DNA of 64,000 nucleotides from positions 93,443 through 157,442 of the forward strand of contig NZ_KB904058.1 of assembly GCF_000379905.1 (NCBI RefSeq), given 5' to 3'. This DNA is from Rodentibacter pneumotropicus DSM 21403. GTDB taxonomy: Bacteria > Pseudomonadota > Gammaproteobacteria > Enterobacterales > Pasteurellaceae. A program made the translations under genes and the position numbers. The notes beneath the pieces are model-generated. The model made no database searches, was not told the DNA's origin, and saw only the letters and a program-made list of their open reading frames with translations. Position 1 is the first letter of the stretch. Each line of letters opens with the position of its first letter. Shown in pieces: positions 45,337 to 54,783 of the stretch.

Positions 45337-46866
45337 ATGTCCCTTGCCATCGTTTATAGCCGTGCTTCCATGGGCATACAAGCCCCACTTGTTACGATTG
45401 AAGTCCATTTGAGCAACGGAAAGCCGGGATTTACGCTGGTCGGCCTGCCTGAAAAAACAGTCAAGGAAGCTCAAGACCGCGTACGCAGTGCATTGATAAA
45501 CGCACAATTTAAATATCCAGCAAAACGTATTACCGTAAACCTTGCACCGGCAGATTTACCCAAAGAAGGAGGGAGATTTGATCTACCTATTGCCATCGGG
45601 ATTCTCGCCGCCTCCGATCAATTAAATTCCTCACGGTTAAAGCAGTTTGAGTTTACTGGTGAACTGGCACTTACTGGGCATTTGAGAGGCGTTCATGGGG
45701 TAATTCCGGCTATTCTTGCCGCACAAAAAGCCAAACGGGAACTTATCATTGCCAAACAAAATGCCAACGAAGCCTCATTAGTTTCAGAGCAAAATACTTA
45801 TTTCGCTCAAACCCTCCTTGACGTAGTGCAATTTCTTAATAATGAGGAAAAGTTGCCGACTGCCGCCGAATTAACACAGGAAAGTGCGGTCAATTTTCAC
45901 CCTAAAAATCACTTAGACTTAACGGATATTATTGGACAACAACACGCCAAACGGGCACTCACCATTGCCGCTGCCGGCCAACACAATTTACTTTTTCTTG
46001 GTCCACCGGGAACCGGTAAAACCATGCTGGCAAGCCGTTTAACAGCACTGTTACCGGAAATGAGCGATCAAGAAGCCATTGAAACCGCCTCTGTGACAAG
46101 CCTTGTGCAAAATGAACTTAATCTCCATAATTGGAAACAACGCCCTTTTCGAGCACCGCATCATAGTGCCTCACTACCGGCATTAGTAGGCGGCGGTACG
46201 CTCCCTAAACCGGGAGAAATTTCCTTGGCGCATAATGGCGTACTTTTTTTAGACGAATTACCGGAATTTGAGCGAAAAGTCCTTGATGCGTTGCGCCAAC
46301 CGCTAGAAAGTGGCGAAATAGTTATCTCACGCACCAATGCAAAAATCCAATTTCCTGCACGTTTTCAATTGGTGGCGGCAATGAATCCTAGCCCGACAGG
46401 GCATTATACCGGTACACATAATCGCACTTCACCACAACAAATTATGCGTTATTTAAACCGCCTGTCCGGGCCGTTTTTAGATCGATTTGATTTATCTATT
46501 GAAGTTCCGCTATTACCACAAGGGAGTTTACAACATTCAGGTGATCGAGGTGAAACCAGTACACAAGTGCGGGAAAAGGTATTAAAAGTACGAGAAATCC
46601 AATTAGCCCGAGCCGGAAAAATCAACGCTTATTTAACCGGTAAAGAGATTGAACGTGATTGTAAATTAAATAAAAAAGAGGCGCTATTTCTTGAGAACAC
46701 ATTAAATAAGCTCGGGCTTTCAGTGCGAGCCTACCATCGTATTTTGAAAGTTTCACGCACCATTGCCGATCTGAATGGCGAAAAACAAATTTCTCAAACC
46801 CATTTGGCAGAGGCATTGGGCTACCGTGCAATGGATCGGTTACTGCAAAAATTAATCCATGTATAA
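45337..46866 (+). CDS. comM: Competence protein ComM (Mg-chelatase-like AAA+ helicase)
   Basis: 509 residues. N-terminal Lon-like fold domain (to about 170), then an AAA+ domain with Walker A GPPGTGKTML near residue 227 and Walker B VLFLDELPEF, and a C-terminal Mg-chelatase-type domain. ComM is a hexameric branch-migration helicase that extends integration of incoming DNA during transformation. The CRP-S site upstream matches its known competence control. Uptake signals lie just before the ATG and near 45890. Confidence 0.96.
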   Translation: MSLAIVYSRASMGIQAPLVTIEVHLSNGKPGFTLVGLPEKTVKEAQDRVRSALINAQFKYPAKRITVNLAPADLPKEGGRFDLPIAIGILAASDQLNSSRLKQFEFTGELALTGHLRGVHGVIPAILAAQKAKRELIIAKQNANEASLVSEQNTYFAQTLLDVVQFLNNEEKLPTAAELTQESAVNFHPKNHLDLTDIIGQQHAKRALTIAAAGQHNLLFLGPPGTGKTMLASRLTALLPEMSDQEAIETASVTSLVQNELNLHNWKQRPFRAPHHSASLPALVGGGTLPKPGEISLAHNGVLFLDELPEFERKVLDALRQPLESGEIVISRTNAKIQFPARFQLVAAMNPSPTGHYTGTHNRTSPQQIMRYLNRLSGPFLDRFDLSIEVPLLPQGSLQHSGDRGETSTQVREKVLKVREIQLARAGKINAYLTGKEIERDCKLNKKEALFLENTLNKLGLSVRAYHRILKVSRTIADLNGEKQISQTHLAEALGYRAMDRLLQKLIHV

Positions 46867-46932
46867 CCATGCCTTAAAAACATATTAAGATTGAAGCTCA
46901 AAGTTCTCTCTACTATTGTATTTATTGCAAGA

Positions 46933-46959
46933 TTTAAGGGCGTATACCACGCCCTTAAA
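46933..46959. terminator. Hairpin between comM and nfuA
   Basis: TTTAAGGGCGT-ATACC-ACGCCCTTAAA, 11-bp stem, between convergent genes. T-runs are short, so termination is likely but not certain. Confidence 0.6.
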
Positions 46960-46978
46960 TTAGAAACTTACAAATAAC

Positions 46979-47563
46979 TTAATAATAAGAATGTTCCCCT
47001 CGTTGATGTTCGGTAACATCTCTTGCCCCCTTCAATTCATTTGGGAATAAACCAACTAATTGTTTTTCTATACCATCTTTCAAAGTGACATCCACCATTG
47101 AGCAACCATTGCAACCACCACCAAATTGTAGAACAGCATAGCCTTCTTCCGTAATCTCAATCAAAGTAATTCGACCACCATGGCTTGCTAATTGAGGATT
47201 TATTTGGGTTTGAATCACATACTCTACTCGTTCAATTAATGGCGCATCATCTGCCACTTTACGCATTTTCGCATTCGGCGCTTTTAACGTAAGCTGTGCC
47301 CCTAATTCTTCTGTCACATAATCAATTTCAGCTTCTTCTAAAAAAGGTAAACTCACCTCATCAACAAAGGCAGAGAAAGTATCATACTTCATTTCTACAT
47401 CGCTTGCTTCTACCGCATTTGGAGGACAGTAAGACACTCCACATTCTGCATTTGGCATACCGGGGTTCACTACAAAAATACGAATATTCGTTCCTTCCTC
47501 TTGGGTATCCAATAATTTGCGAAAATGTTCCTGTGCTGCTTTTGAAATAGCAATTTGCTCCAT
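46979..47563 (-). CDS. nfuA: Fe/S biogenesis protein NfuA
   Basis: 194 residues. The N-terminal degenerate A-type domain (about 1-100) is followed by an Nfu domain with the cluster-binding CxxC in [14 protein letters not shown] near residue 150. NfuA carries 4Fe-4S clusters to target enzymes under stress. The ATG at 47563 is chosen because AAGGAAT precedes it and the family starts MEQIAIS; an in-frame start 31 codons earlier is rejected. It lies downstream of comF, as in E. coli (gntX-nfuA). Confidence 0.95.
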   Translation of the reverse strand: MEQIAISKAAQEHFRKLLDTQEEGTNIRIFVVNPGMPNAECGVSYCPPNAVEASDVEMKYDTFSAFVDEVSLPFLEEAEIDYVTEELGAQLTLKAPNAKMRKVADDAPLIERVEYVIQTQINPQLASHGGRITLIEITEEGYAVLQFGGGCNGCSMVDVTLKDGIEKQLVGLFPNELKGARDVTEHQRGEHSYY

Positions 47564-47665
47564 AAAAATATTCCTTAATACTTGAGAAAATTCGTCAGAA
47601 ATGATACGCCTACTGCGGTATTTTTTCCACTTTTTTATCAAAATCATCCTTATCATCTAAGCCAA

Positions 47666-48364
47666 TCAGACACGTGCCAGCCCCCATACTTGAATTTCCT
47701 GAACACCTAGACTAGGTAATAATTTAGCAATCTCATTGAGCGTACTCCCCGTAGTGATAACATCATCCACTAATGCCACTCGTTGATAAGGAAAAGGCTT
47801 GGAAAGATCGATCGTAAAAGCGTTTTTCAAATTCTGACGACGTATTGCAGCACTTAAGCCACGTTGAGTGCGCGTATGTTTCACACGTTTAACAGTATGG
47901 GATATACAAGGAATTTCAAGCCATCGACTAATAATTTTTGCCAATAAATCTGCTTGATTATAACCTCTCTGCCACTGGCGAAGATGATAAAGTGGTACAG
48001 GAATAATCGCTTGAGGAAAGATTAAACCGTGGTTACGCCTTGCATCATAAACTGCCAATAAAAGCAAGCGAGCTAAAGTACGATCGAGCCAAAATTGTTT
48101 TTGAAATTTGAAACGATGAATTAATTGAGAAAGTAATGTATCATAGCGTCCAACGACGACCATTCGATCCCATGCAAATTCATTATGCCCACAGCAACCA
48201 CAATGGAGAGCAAAGTGTTGCAATGGCATACCACAACCGCCGCAATAGACATATTGTTGGATTTTTCGCTGACAAATTGAACATAATCCATTTTGACCTT
48301 GTTTTAAGGTAGCTTGACATAACACACAATTAAACTGAAAAAATGTATTAAAATCTAACCGCAC
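47666..48364 (-). CDS. comF: Competence protein ComF (amidophosphoribosyltransferase-like)
   Basis: 232 residues. An N-terminal zinc-finger-like region has CVLC, CSIC and CGGCGMPL cysteine pairs, followed by a phosphoribosyltransferase domain with the PRPP loop VALVDDVITTGST near the C-terminus. ComF is needed to move incoming DNA into the cytoplasm. The start is GTG at 48362-48364, inside an uptake signal; AGGAAG lies 5 bases upstream and no suitable ATG follows. Two bases separate it from comE. Last gene of the com operon. Confidence 0.92.
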   Translation of the reverse strand: MRLDFNTFFQFNCVLCQATLKQGQNGLCSICQRKIQQYVYCGGCGMPLQHFALHCGCCGHNEFAWDRMVVVGRYDTLLSQLIHRFKFQKQFWLDRTLARLLLLAVYDARRNHGLIFPQAIIPVPLYHLRQWQRGYNQADLLAKIISRWLEIPCISHTVKRVKHTRTQRGLSAAIRRQNLKNAFTIDLSKPFPYQRVALVDDVITTGSTLNEIAKLLPSLGVQEIQVWGLARV

Positions 48365-48366
48365 TT

Positions 48367-49749
48367 TTACTTCCTTGGTTTGCCTGCTGTTTTTTGTTTC
48401 AATCCTTCTAAACTTTCTCCTTGTTTTAAAATACGTGGTGTAACAAAAATTACTAGTTCACGCTTTTGATGTCGTTCACTTTCTTTACTAAAGAAACGTT
48501 TTATCAATGGGATATCACCTAGCACAGGGACTTTATCAATACCTTTCGTAATCGTGTCATGAAACACTCCTCCCAACACGATAGTCTCACCATCTCTCGC
48601 AAAAACTTGGGTGTTAATCTCCTGCTTATCAATGGACACAATCTCGTTATTTTGTTGTCCATAAGATATCCGATTACCCGGCGAATTTTGGCTAACCAAT
48701 AAGTCAAGCAAAATATTGTTATCTTTGGAAATATGAGGCGTCACTTCTAAACCTAACACAGCCTCACGAAACTCAACGGTTTGTATATCGTTCTTACCCG
48801 TTACAACATAAGGAATCTCAGTACCTTGCTTAATACTTGCGCTTTTCTTGTTAGTTGTCAGTAACCTTGGACTAGCAATAATTTCTACGCTATTTTCACG
48901 TTCAAGTGCAGTTAATTCTAAGTCTAATAATCGCCCGTTAATTTTAGCCACTTGTAATGCCAAAGAACCTGCCGGTGTGGTGTTTGTCGCAAAATTAACA
49001 TTTAAATTATCTGTTATATTGGCAAAACCATTGGCCGCAATACCACCACTCACTCGATGTGCATTCTCTGTTGGGGTAAAAATTCCCCAACGCACACCTA
49101 ACTCTTTGAGGCTTTCATCCGTGATAGTGACAATTCTGGCCTCAATAGCAATTTGCTCAATAGGTTTATCCAGTTCGGCAATCAGTTTCATCAAATTTTT
49201 GACGGATTTTGCTTCATCTTGAATAATTAATACATTGCTCCGGTCATCAAACGTAATACTCCCCACCGCAGACAATAAAGATCCGCTACCAGTCGTAAGC
49301 GATTTCATTACTTCCGAGGCTTTCGCAAAATGGAGTTTAATGGTTTTACTGACTAACATAGGTACATCAGATTTCATCGGTTCAGCAATTTCATTAGCGA
49401 TTTCTACAGGTACTTTTGCTAAAGATGAGAGCACTCTTGAACTGCCTTGTTTACCTAAATAATAAATACCATTCTCCACCTTTAAAGCTAATCCCTTCAT
49501 TTTTGCGACAGACTGTAATACACGATCAAAATCAACATTATCTAATTGTAACGAAAGCGAACCTTCCAATTCGTCCTCAATGATTAAATTGGTTCCCTGC
49601 TCCAACGCAAGTTCCTGCAAGCTAGATACAATTGGCGCTTGTTTCAATCGGATAGAAAAAACTTGATTCTCTTTCAATTCTGCCGCTAATAAATCCCCCC
49701 AATAAAAACTTAGCAAAAAGAGACCGCACTTTCTAAGCCATATGTTCAT
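48367..49749 (-). CDS. comE: Competence secretin ComE (PilQ-like)
   Basis: 460 residues. Signal peptide (about 1-22), a secretin/TonB short N-terminal domain, an N1-type domain, and the C-terminal secretin barrel with VPVLGDIPLIKRFFSKE and ELVIFVTPRIL. It forms the outer-membrane pore through which the type IV pilus and incoming DNA pass. It belongs to the comABCDEF operon, driven from the CRP-S site near comA. Confidence 0.96.
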   Translation of the reverse strand: MNIWLRKCGLFLLSFYWGDLLAAELKENQVFSIRLKQAPIVSSLQELALEQGTNLIIEDELEGSLSLQLDNVDFDRVLQSVAKMKGLALKVENGIYYLGKQGSSRVLSSLAKVPVEIANEIAEPMKSDVPMLVSKTIKLHFAKASEVMKSLTTGSGSLLSAVGSITFDDRSNVLIIQDEAKSVKNLMKLIAELDKPIEQIAIEARIVTITDESLKELGVRWGIFTPTENAHRVSGGIAANGFANITDNLNVNFATNTTPAGSLALQVAKINGRLLDLELTALERENSVEIIASPRLLTTNKKSASIKQGTEIPYVVTGKNDIQTVEFREAVLGLEVTPHISKDNNILLDLLVSQNSPGNRISYGQQNNEIVSIDKQEINTQVFARDGETIVLGGVFHDTITKGIDKVPVLGDIPLIKRFFSKESERHQKRELVIFVTPRILKQGESLEGLKQKTAGKPRK

Positions 49750-49757
49750 ATCTTCTC

Positions 49758-50150
49758 CTAAAATCTAAGTTCTAAGGGCTCCGTTTGTTCACATTGCCCT
49801 GTTTTTGAACGCAACAACTTCACTCCATTTCTTCCAATCTGTTGCATTAAATACCCCTCTTGCCCCAACCTGTAACCTTGTTTAACAACTATCAATTGTT
49901 GGTGAGGATCTAAAAATAGTGCTTTTGAGCTATTTTTATAAAGCACCACACCCACTAATTTCAGCTGTTCAAAAGCACTTTCTATGGCAAAGGAAGGCTC
50001 ATTAAAAACACATTTTTCTTTCCGTATTTTGGGGAGATTCATTTTATTTTCCCCCGTTTGACGTTGTGAGCGATCAAAAGGATCCGTTGCTACCGCATTA
50101 AGACAGGAAAATAAGCAACATAGACCTAAAAAATAACGAGATATCATCAT
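49758..50150 (-). CDS. comD: Competence pilus protein ComD (PilP-like)
   Basis: 130 residues. Signal-peptide-like N-terminus (RYFLGLCCLFSCLNAVA) with a possible lipid-attachment Cys, then the PilP-like domain with LKLVGVVLYKNSSKALF, and later GYRLGQEGYLMQQIG. In this system it should link the inner-membrane ComABC assembly to the ComE secretin. The assignment relies on position in the operon as well as the domain. Confidence 0.85.
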   Translation of the reverse strand: MMISRYFLGLCCLFSCLNAVATDPFDRSQRQTGENKMNLPKIRKEKCVFNEPSFAIESAFEQLKLVGVVLYKNSSKALFLDPHQQLIVVKQGYRLGQEGYLMQQIGRNGVKLLRSKTGQCEQTEPLELRF

Positions 50151-50152
50151 CC

Positions 50153-50671
50153 TTATTCCTCCCTTTTAAGTTGTAAAACAAGATGGCTTTGCAACTTTCC
50201 ATTTTCTTTTTTTTCCATCGTAAGCTGTACGAAAGAAAGTAGGGTTTGTTGCGCTAAAAGTGTAGTGAGAAAATGATATGAATATTGAAATTGCCCCTCT
50301 AATTGAATCTGTAAAATCGGTCGAGAGGAAAAATCCCATTGATAGACAATCAATTCAATTTCATCACCCAACAATCTGTGAATTTGTTCATCTAATGCCA
50401 CAATTTGCTTTGTTAGCAGAGACGATAATTCACGCTGATCAGAATGTTTTTTTAAAGTCGAAAGTAATTTTTCTTGATGAGCCAATTCTGTTGATTGTTG
50501 TACAATTTCCTGTTCTAGCATTTGCCGTTGCTGTTCACTTTTCCATCCCTCTAAAAGAACAGAAAAATTGACCGCACTTAAACAACAGATAAAAAAACTC
50601 CAATGATACATTTTTGGCAATGCCAACCACTTTTCAACAAAGGGGAGCCGCTGTTTAATCAGAGGTTTCAC
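50153..50671 (-). CDS. comC: Competence pilus protein ComC (PilO-like)
   Basis: 172 residues. One membrane helix (about 22-40) is followed by a coiled coil (about 45-100, rich in Gln, Glu and Leu) and a ferredoxin-like C-terminal domain, the PilO layout. It should dimerise with ComB in the inner membrane. The start overlaps the comB end by four bases (ATGA), giving translational coupling. Confidence 0.85.
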   Translation of the reverse strand: MKPLIKQRLPFVEKWLALPKMYHWSFFICCLSAVNFSVLLEGWKSEQQRQMLEQEIVQQSTELAHQEKLLSTLKKHSDQRELSSLLTKQIVALDEQIHRLLGDEIELIVYQWDFSSRPILQIQLEGQFQYSYHFLTTLLAQQTLLSFVQLTMEKKENGKLQSHLVLQLKREE

Positions 50672-51198
50672 TTGCCACCTCCCGTCATCTCTAAGGAGAG
50701 ATCAAATTGAAAAACCAAGCGACCTTGTTCTGTTTTAAATTGTGTCAGTTTAACTGTACTGAAATGAGAACTCAGAAATTCGTGCAATGATTCAAATTCT
50801 TGTTGTGACAAACAAAATCCATTAAGCTGAATCCTTTCTTCATTAAGGTTAAATATTTCCAGTTCACCTTGTTGAAAAGGAAATCGAGGCAACAAAGACA
50901 AAACCTGTTCAACCGTATCGGATTCAATGGCTTGCAACTCTGTTAAATTTTGTATGGCTTGTTTCATTTTGGCAATATTTTGAACGGTTTGCGTTAAACG
51001 ACTTTTTTGTTGTTCAAACTGTTTTAATTGCAGATTTAATGCCTCTTTTTGTTGGTGTTGAAACCAACTCAACACTGCATATAGCAAAAAAGCGACAGCC
51101 CACACGGAAAACATTTTGAGTAAAAACAAAAACAGTAATTGCCGATATTTTTCTAACCGCCAAGGAAATAAATTAATGCCGTTCATTGAGATTCTCAT
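50668..51198 (-). CDS. comB: Competence pilus protein ComB (PilN-like)
   Basis: 176 residues. The short cytoplasmic N-terminus contains INLFPWRLEKYRQ, the PilN motif that binds ComA/PilM, followed by one membrane helix (about 22-44), a coiled coil and a small C-terminal domain. It overlaps the comA end by 26 bases. Part of the inner-membrane alignment complex of the transformation pilus. Confidence 0.88.
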   Translation of the reverse strand: MRISMNGINLFPWRLEKYRQLLFLFLLKMFSVWAVAFLLYAVLSWFQHQQKEALNLQLKQFEQQKSRLTQTVQNIAKMKQAIQNLTELQAIESDTVEQVLSLLPRFPFQQGELEIFNLNEERIQLNGFCLSQQEFESLHEFLSSHFSTVKLTQFKTEQGRLVFQFDLSLEMTGGGK

Positions 51199-52009
51199 TT
51201 AAAATCACAGTCGAAAAACCAGCATTATTTTGACGTAAATCCCTTTGCCACAGCGCGTTTCCTAAGGCAATAAAAGGCAAGTTCGTCATAACCCGCCGCC
51301 AATTCTCCGGCAAATCCGTTTGTTCGGTATCAACTGTCTGATATACATAAATACGCTCAATCTCAACATCAAAACGCTGACAAAATTGAGCATAAAGTGC
51401 GGTTAAATTTTCCGATGTTTGTAAAAGTTGTTGGCTGTGAGACACATTCATAATAGCAAAACAATGGGATTCATCTTGATATAAATACAATGCATTTTCC
51501 TGTACTTCTTTCCCTAAAAGAAAACAGAATGTACGCATAATTGCATGATGAGCAACATCCAAAACATTAAGTAATAATTCATCACAGATCCTCTGGACTT
51601 CACATGCTGTCTGCTGACGAATAGCATGAATATCAAGACGGAAACCTTGTTTTAGATCCGTGCTGGCATAATCGAACCAAAGCTCATCAAGAGGAATGGG
51701 TAATTCTTTTTGTAAAACAAAACTGCATTGTTGCTCACATTCTTGCGTATTTAGCATGTGAGGAAGGATTAAGGTTTTTGACCAAGTAAGATGAGGGGAG
51801 ACACAACCAATAAGACGCAACTGCAAGCGGTTTTGTGGAAAATTCTGGACTACTCGTGCCATTAGCTGAGTTTTAATATTTGCTTCACTAATCAAAAATG
51901 AAAGAAATTGAACTTGTTTTAAGTTATCTAACCAAACAAATTGTATATGACCTTGTTGTTGATACACGCCAACTTGTACGATTTTCCGTTTTTTATAAGA
52001 CATCAACAT
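51173..52009 (-). CDS. comA: Competence protein ComA (PilM-like)
   Basis: 278 residues, an actin-like PilM-family cytoplasmic protein that docks on the ComB N-terminus. Recognisable segments are VGVYQQQGHIQFVWL and LPIPLDELWFDYA. The first ATG (52009) is preferred because AGGA is 6-7 bases ahead. First gene of comABCDEF, divergent from ponA with the shared CRP-S site about 100 bases upstream. Confidence 0.88.
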   Translation of the reverse strand: MLMSYKKRKIVQVGVYQQQGHIQFVWLDNLKQVQFLSFLISEANIKTQLMARVVQNFPQNRLQLRLIGCVSPHLTWSKTLILPHMLNTQECEQQCSFVLQKELPIPLDELWFDYASTDLKQGFRLDIHAIRQQTACEVQRICDELLLNVLDVAHHAIMRTFCFLLGKEVQENALYLYQDESHCFAIMNVSHSQQLLQTSENLTALYAQFCQRFDVEIERIYVYQTVDTEQTDLPENWRRVMTNLPFIALGNALWQRDLRQNNAGFSTVILNENLNERH

Positions 52010-52100
52010 GCGCTTTTCCTATTATTTAGGCGGTGAATCTTTTATACTTAGTAGCTAAATCATAGTGTGATTTTATTTATGATCATCAATCAAGAGAGAA

Positions 52101-52122
52101 TTTTACGATGCGGATCGCAAAA
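52101..52122. promoter_or_regulatory. CRP-S site controlling comABCDEF, overlapping the ponA start codon
   Basis: On the minus strand: TTTTGCGA-TCCGCA-TCGTAAAA, the TGCGA-N6-TCGCA competence motif with one mismatch. The ponA ATG (52108-52110) lies inside it. Bound CRP/Sxy could both activate comA and hinder ponA expression. Confidence 0.9.
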
Positions 52123-54729
52123 TTAATATTTAGCAGTCTCTTAACCTTATGTATTTTAGGGTTAGTGATAGGAGGGGGATTATACCTCCACCTTAAATCT
52201 GAATTACCTTCAGTGGAAAGTTTAAAAACCGTTGAATTACAACAACCGATGCAAATTTACACGGCAGATGGAAAGTTAATCGGTGAAGTCGGCGAACAAC
52301 GCCGTATTCCGGTGAAATTGGAAAATGTACCACAACGTTTGATAGAGGCATTTTTAGCTACGGAAGACAGCCGTTTTTATGATCACCACGGTTTAGATCC
52401 GGTGGGAATTACACGGGCATTATTCGTTGCAATAAGTAATGGTGGAGCTTCACAGGGTGCAAGTACCATTACACAGCAATTGGCTCGTAATTTTTTCTTA
52501 ACACCGGAAAAAACGTTGATACGTAAAGCACGAGAAGCCGTACTTGCCATTGAAATTGAGAACGCATTAAGCAAACCGGAAATTCTTGAACTTTATTTAA
52601 ACAAAATCTTCTTGGGCTACCGCTCTTATGGTGTTGCAGCTGCTGCTCAAACCTATTTTGGTAAACCCTTAGATGAACTCACTTTATCTGAAATGGCCGT
52701 TATTGCAGGCTTACCAAAGGCCCCTTCCACAATGAATCCTTTGTATTCGTTAAAACGGGCTGAAGAACGTCGTAATGTCGTTTTAGCCCGTATGTTAGAT
52801 GAAAAATACATCACTAAAGAAGAATACGATACTGCTCTCAAAGAACCTATTAATGCGAGCTATCATGGTGCCAAGTTTGATTTTCGGGCAGATTATGTGA
52901 CCGAAATGGTTCGTCAGGAAATGGTCAAACGTTTCGGTGAAGAAGACGCTTATACTCGGGGCTACAAAGTTTTCACTACTATACTTTCTAAAGATCAAGC
53001 AGAAGCACAAAAAGCAGTCCGTAACAATTTGATCAACTATGATATGCGCCATGGCTGGCGTGGCGGCGCACCGCTATGGAAAAAAGGTGAAACCGCATGG
53101 GATAACGAACGCATTGTTACTTTCTTAAAAAAACTACCGAATTCTGATCCTTTCGTACCGGCTGCCGTCACGTCCTTAGGTAAAAATGGAGCAGAATTAT
53201 TACTGGCAAACAATCAAACGATGACCCTTTCATCTAATGCGATGCGTTGGGCAGGAAAAACTCCGGTAAAAGTCGGTGATCAAATTTGGATTCGCCAACG
53301 GGATAATGGCGAATGGATTTTAGGGCAAATTCCGGCAGCCAACTCTGCCTTAGTGTCCTTGAATTCCGATAATGGCGCAATTGAGGCGTTAGTCGGTGGC
53401 TTTAGTTTTGAGCAAAGTAAATTTAACCGTGCGACACAATCTTTGGTCCAAGTGGGTTCTTCTATCAAACCATTTATTTATGCCTCAGCGTTAGAAAAGG
53501 GTTTGACTCTTTCAAGTGTATTACAGGATAGCCCAATCTCCATTTCCAAGCCCGGACAAAAGGTATGGAATCCGAAAAACTCACCGGATCGCTATGATGG
53601 TCCAATGCGCCTGCGCGTAGGCTTAGGGCAATCTAAAAACATGATTGCAATCCGTGCCCTACAAACAGCAGGTATTGGCTTTACCGCCGATTTCTTACAA
53701 CGTTTTGGCTTTAAGCGAGAACAATACTTTGCCAGCGAGGCTTTAGCATTGGGTGCAGCCTCTTTCACACCACTTGAAATGGCGCGTGCTTATGCCGTAT
53801 TTGATAATGGCGGTTTCTTAATTGATCCTTATATTATTGAAAAAATTCAAGATAACACCGGCAAAGATTTATTTATTGCCAACCCAAAAATTGCTTGTAT
53901 TACTTGCCATGATATTCCCGTTGTTTACGGTGAGACAAAAGAAAAAATTGACGGCTTCCAAAACATTGCCGATGTGGCAAAACCGGATGACTTAAAAACC
54001 GCAAAAGGCAATAGTAATACAGATACGGAAGAGGGTGATGTTCAGCCTGAGAACGTACCTGATTTACCTGAATTACAAGCACAAGATGGCACATTAAATG
54101 ATGATGCCGTTGATTTAATGGCGAATGCTAAAGACGGCACATCAAAAATTGAATATGCTCCTCGTGTTATTAGTGGTGAACTGGCATTCTTAATCCGTAG
54201 TGCGCTAAATACGGCAATTTACGGTGAACAAGGATTAAGTTGGAAAGGAACAAGCTGGAGAATGTCAAAAGAAATCAAACAACGCAAAGATATTGGCGGT
54301 AAAACCGGAACAACAAATAGTTCAAAAGTAGCTTGGTATGCCGGTTTTGGTGCTAATTTAGTTACCACCACCTATGTAGGTTTTGATGATAATAAACGTG
54401 TATTGGGTCGTGGCGAATCGGGTGGTAAAACAGCAATGCCAATATGGATTGCTTATATGAAAGTCGCCCTTGCCGATATTCCGGAACGAAACCTTGATTT
54501 ACCACCGAATATCATGGAAAAAACTATTGATAGCAGCTCAGGTTTACTTTCAGAATATGGTGGACGTAAAGAATACTTTATCGTAGGGACAGAACCGAAA
54601 CGCACCTATGCGGCAGAAATGCAAGAGCGCGGTTATTATGTACCACCTGAATTGCAACAACGCTTAAACGGCGGCACAGGTAAAATACAAGATGCCACCC
54701 CGATAGCACAACCGGAAGAATTATTTTAA
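52108..54729 (+). CDS. ponA: Penicillin-binding protein 1A
   Basis: Bifunctional peptidoglycan synthase, 873 residues. N-terminal membrane anchor (about 5-27); glycosyltransferase domain with catalytic Glu in ATEDSRFYDHHG and motif QGASTITQQLARN; an OB-like insert; transpeptidase domain with SSIK (active Ser about 451), SKN (about 509) and KTGT (about 732). An acidic low-complexity insert (about 625-670, DTEEGDVQPENVPDLPE) interrupts the transpeptidase before KTG. Divergent from comA, an arrangement conserved in Haemophilus. Confidence 0.96.
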   Translation: MRIAKLIFSSLLTLCILGLVIGGGLYLHLKSELPSVESLKTVELQQPMQIYTADGKLIGEVGEQRRIPVKLENVPQRLIEAFLATEDSRFYDHHGLDPVGITRALFVAISNGGASQGASTITQQLARNFFLTPEKTLIRKAREAVLAIEIENALSKPEILELYLNKIFLGYRSYGVAAAAQTYFGKPLDELTLSEMAVIAGLPKAPSTMNPLYSLKRAEERRNVVLARMLDEKYITKEEYDTALKEPINASYHGAKFDFRADYVTEMVRQEMVKRFGEEDAYTRGYKVFTTILSKDQAEAQKAVRNNLINYDMRHGWRGGAPLWKKGETAWDNERIVTFLKKLPNSDPFVPAAVTSLGKNGAELLLANNQTMTLSSNAMRWAGKTPVKVGDQIWIRQRDNGEWILGQIPAANSALVSLNSDNGAIEALVGGFSFEQSKFNRATQSLVQVGSSIKPFIYASALEKGLTLSSVLQDSPISISKPGQKVWNPKNSPDRYDGPMRLRVGLGQSKNMIAIRALQTAGIGFTADFLQRFGFKREQYFASEALALGAASFTPLEMARAYAVFDNGGFLIDPYIIEKIQDNTGKDLFIANPKIACITCHDIPVVYGETKEKIDGFQNIADVAKPDDLKTAKGNSNTDTEEGDVQPENVPDLPELQAQDGTLNDDAVDLMANAKDGTSKIEYAPRVISGELAFLIRSALNTAIYGEQGLSWKGTSWRMSKEIKQRKDIGGKTGTTNSSKVAWYAGFGANLVTTTYVGFDDNKRVLGRGESGGKTAMPIWIAYMKVALADIPERNLDLPPNIMEKTIDSSSGLLSEYGGRKEYFIVGTEPKRTYAAEMQERGYYVPPELQQRLNGGTGKIQDATPIAQPEELF

Positions 54730-54737
54730 TCATCACT

Positions 54738-54767
54738 AAAGTGCGGCCAATCTTGACCGCACTTTTT
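54738..54767. terminator. Uptake-signal terminator after ponA
   Basis: AAAGTGCGG-CCAATCTTGA-CCGCACTTTTT; the left arm carries GGC in place of the uptake-signal GGT. T5 follows on the plus strand. Confidence 0.85.
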
Positions 54768-54783
54768 AACTAAAAGGACAACT

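Noticed and set aside
46933..46959. CRISPR-like or mobile palindrome after comM
   Set aside because: It is a single 11-bp hairpin between convergent genes, best read as a terminator.
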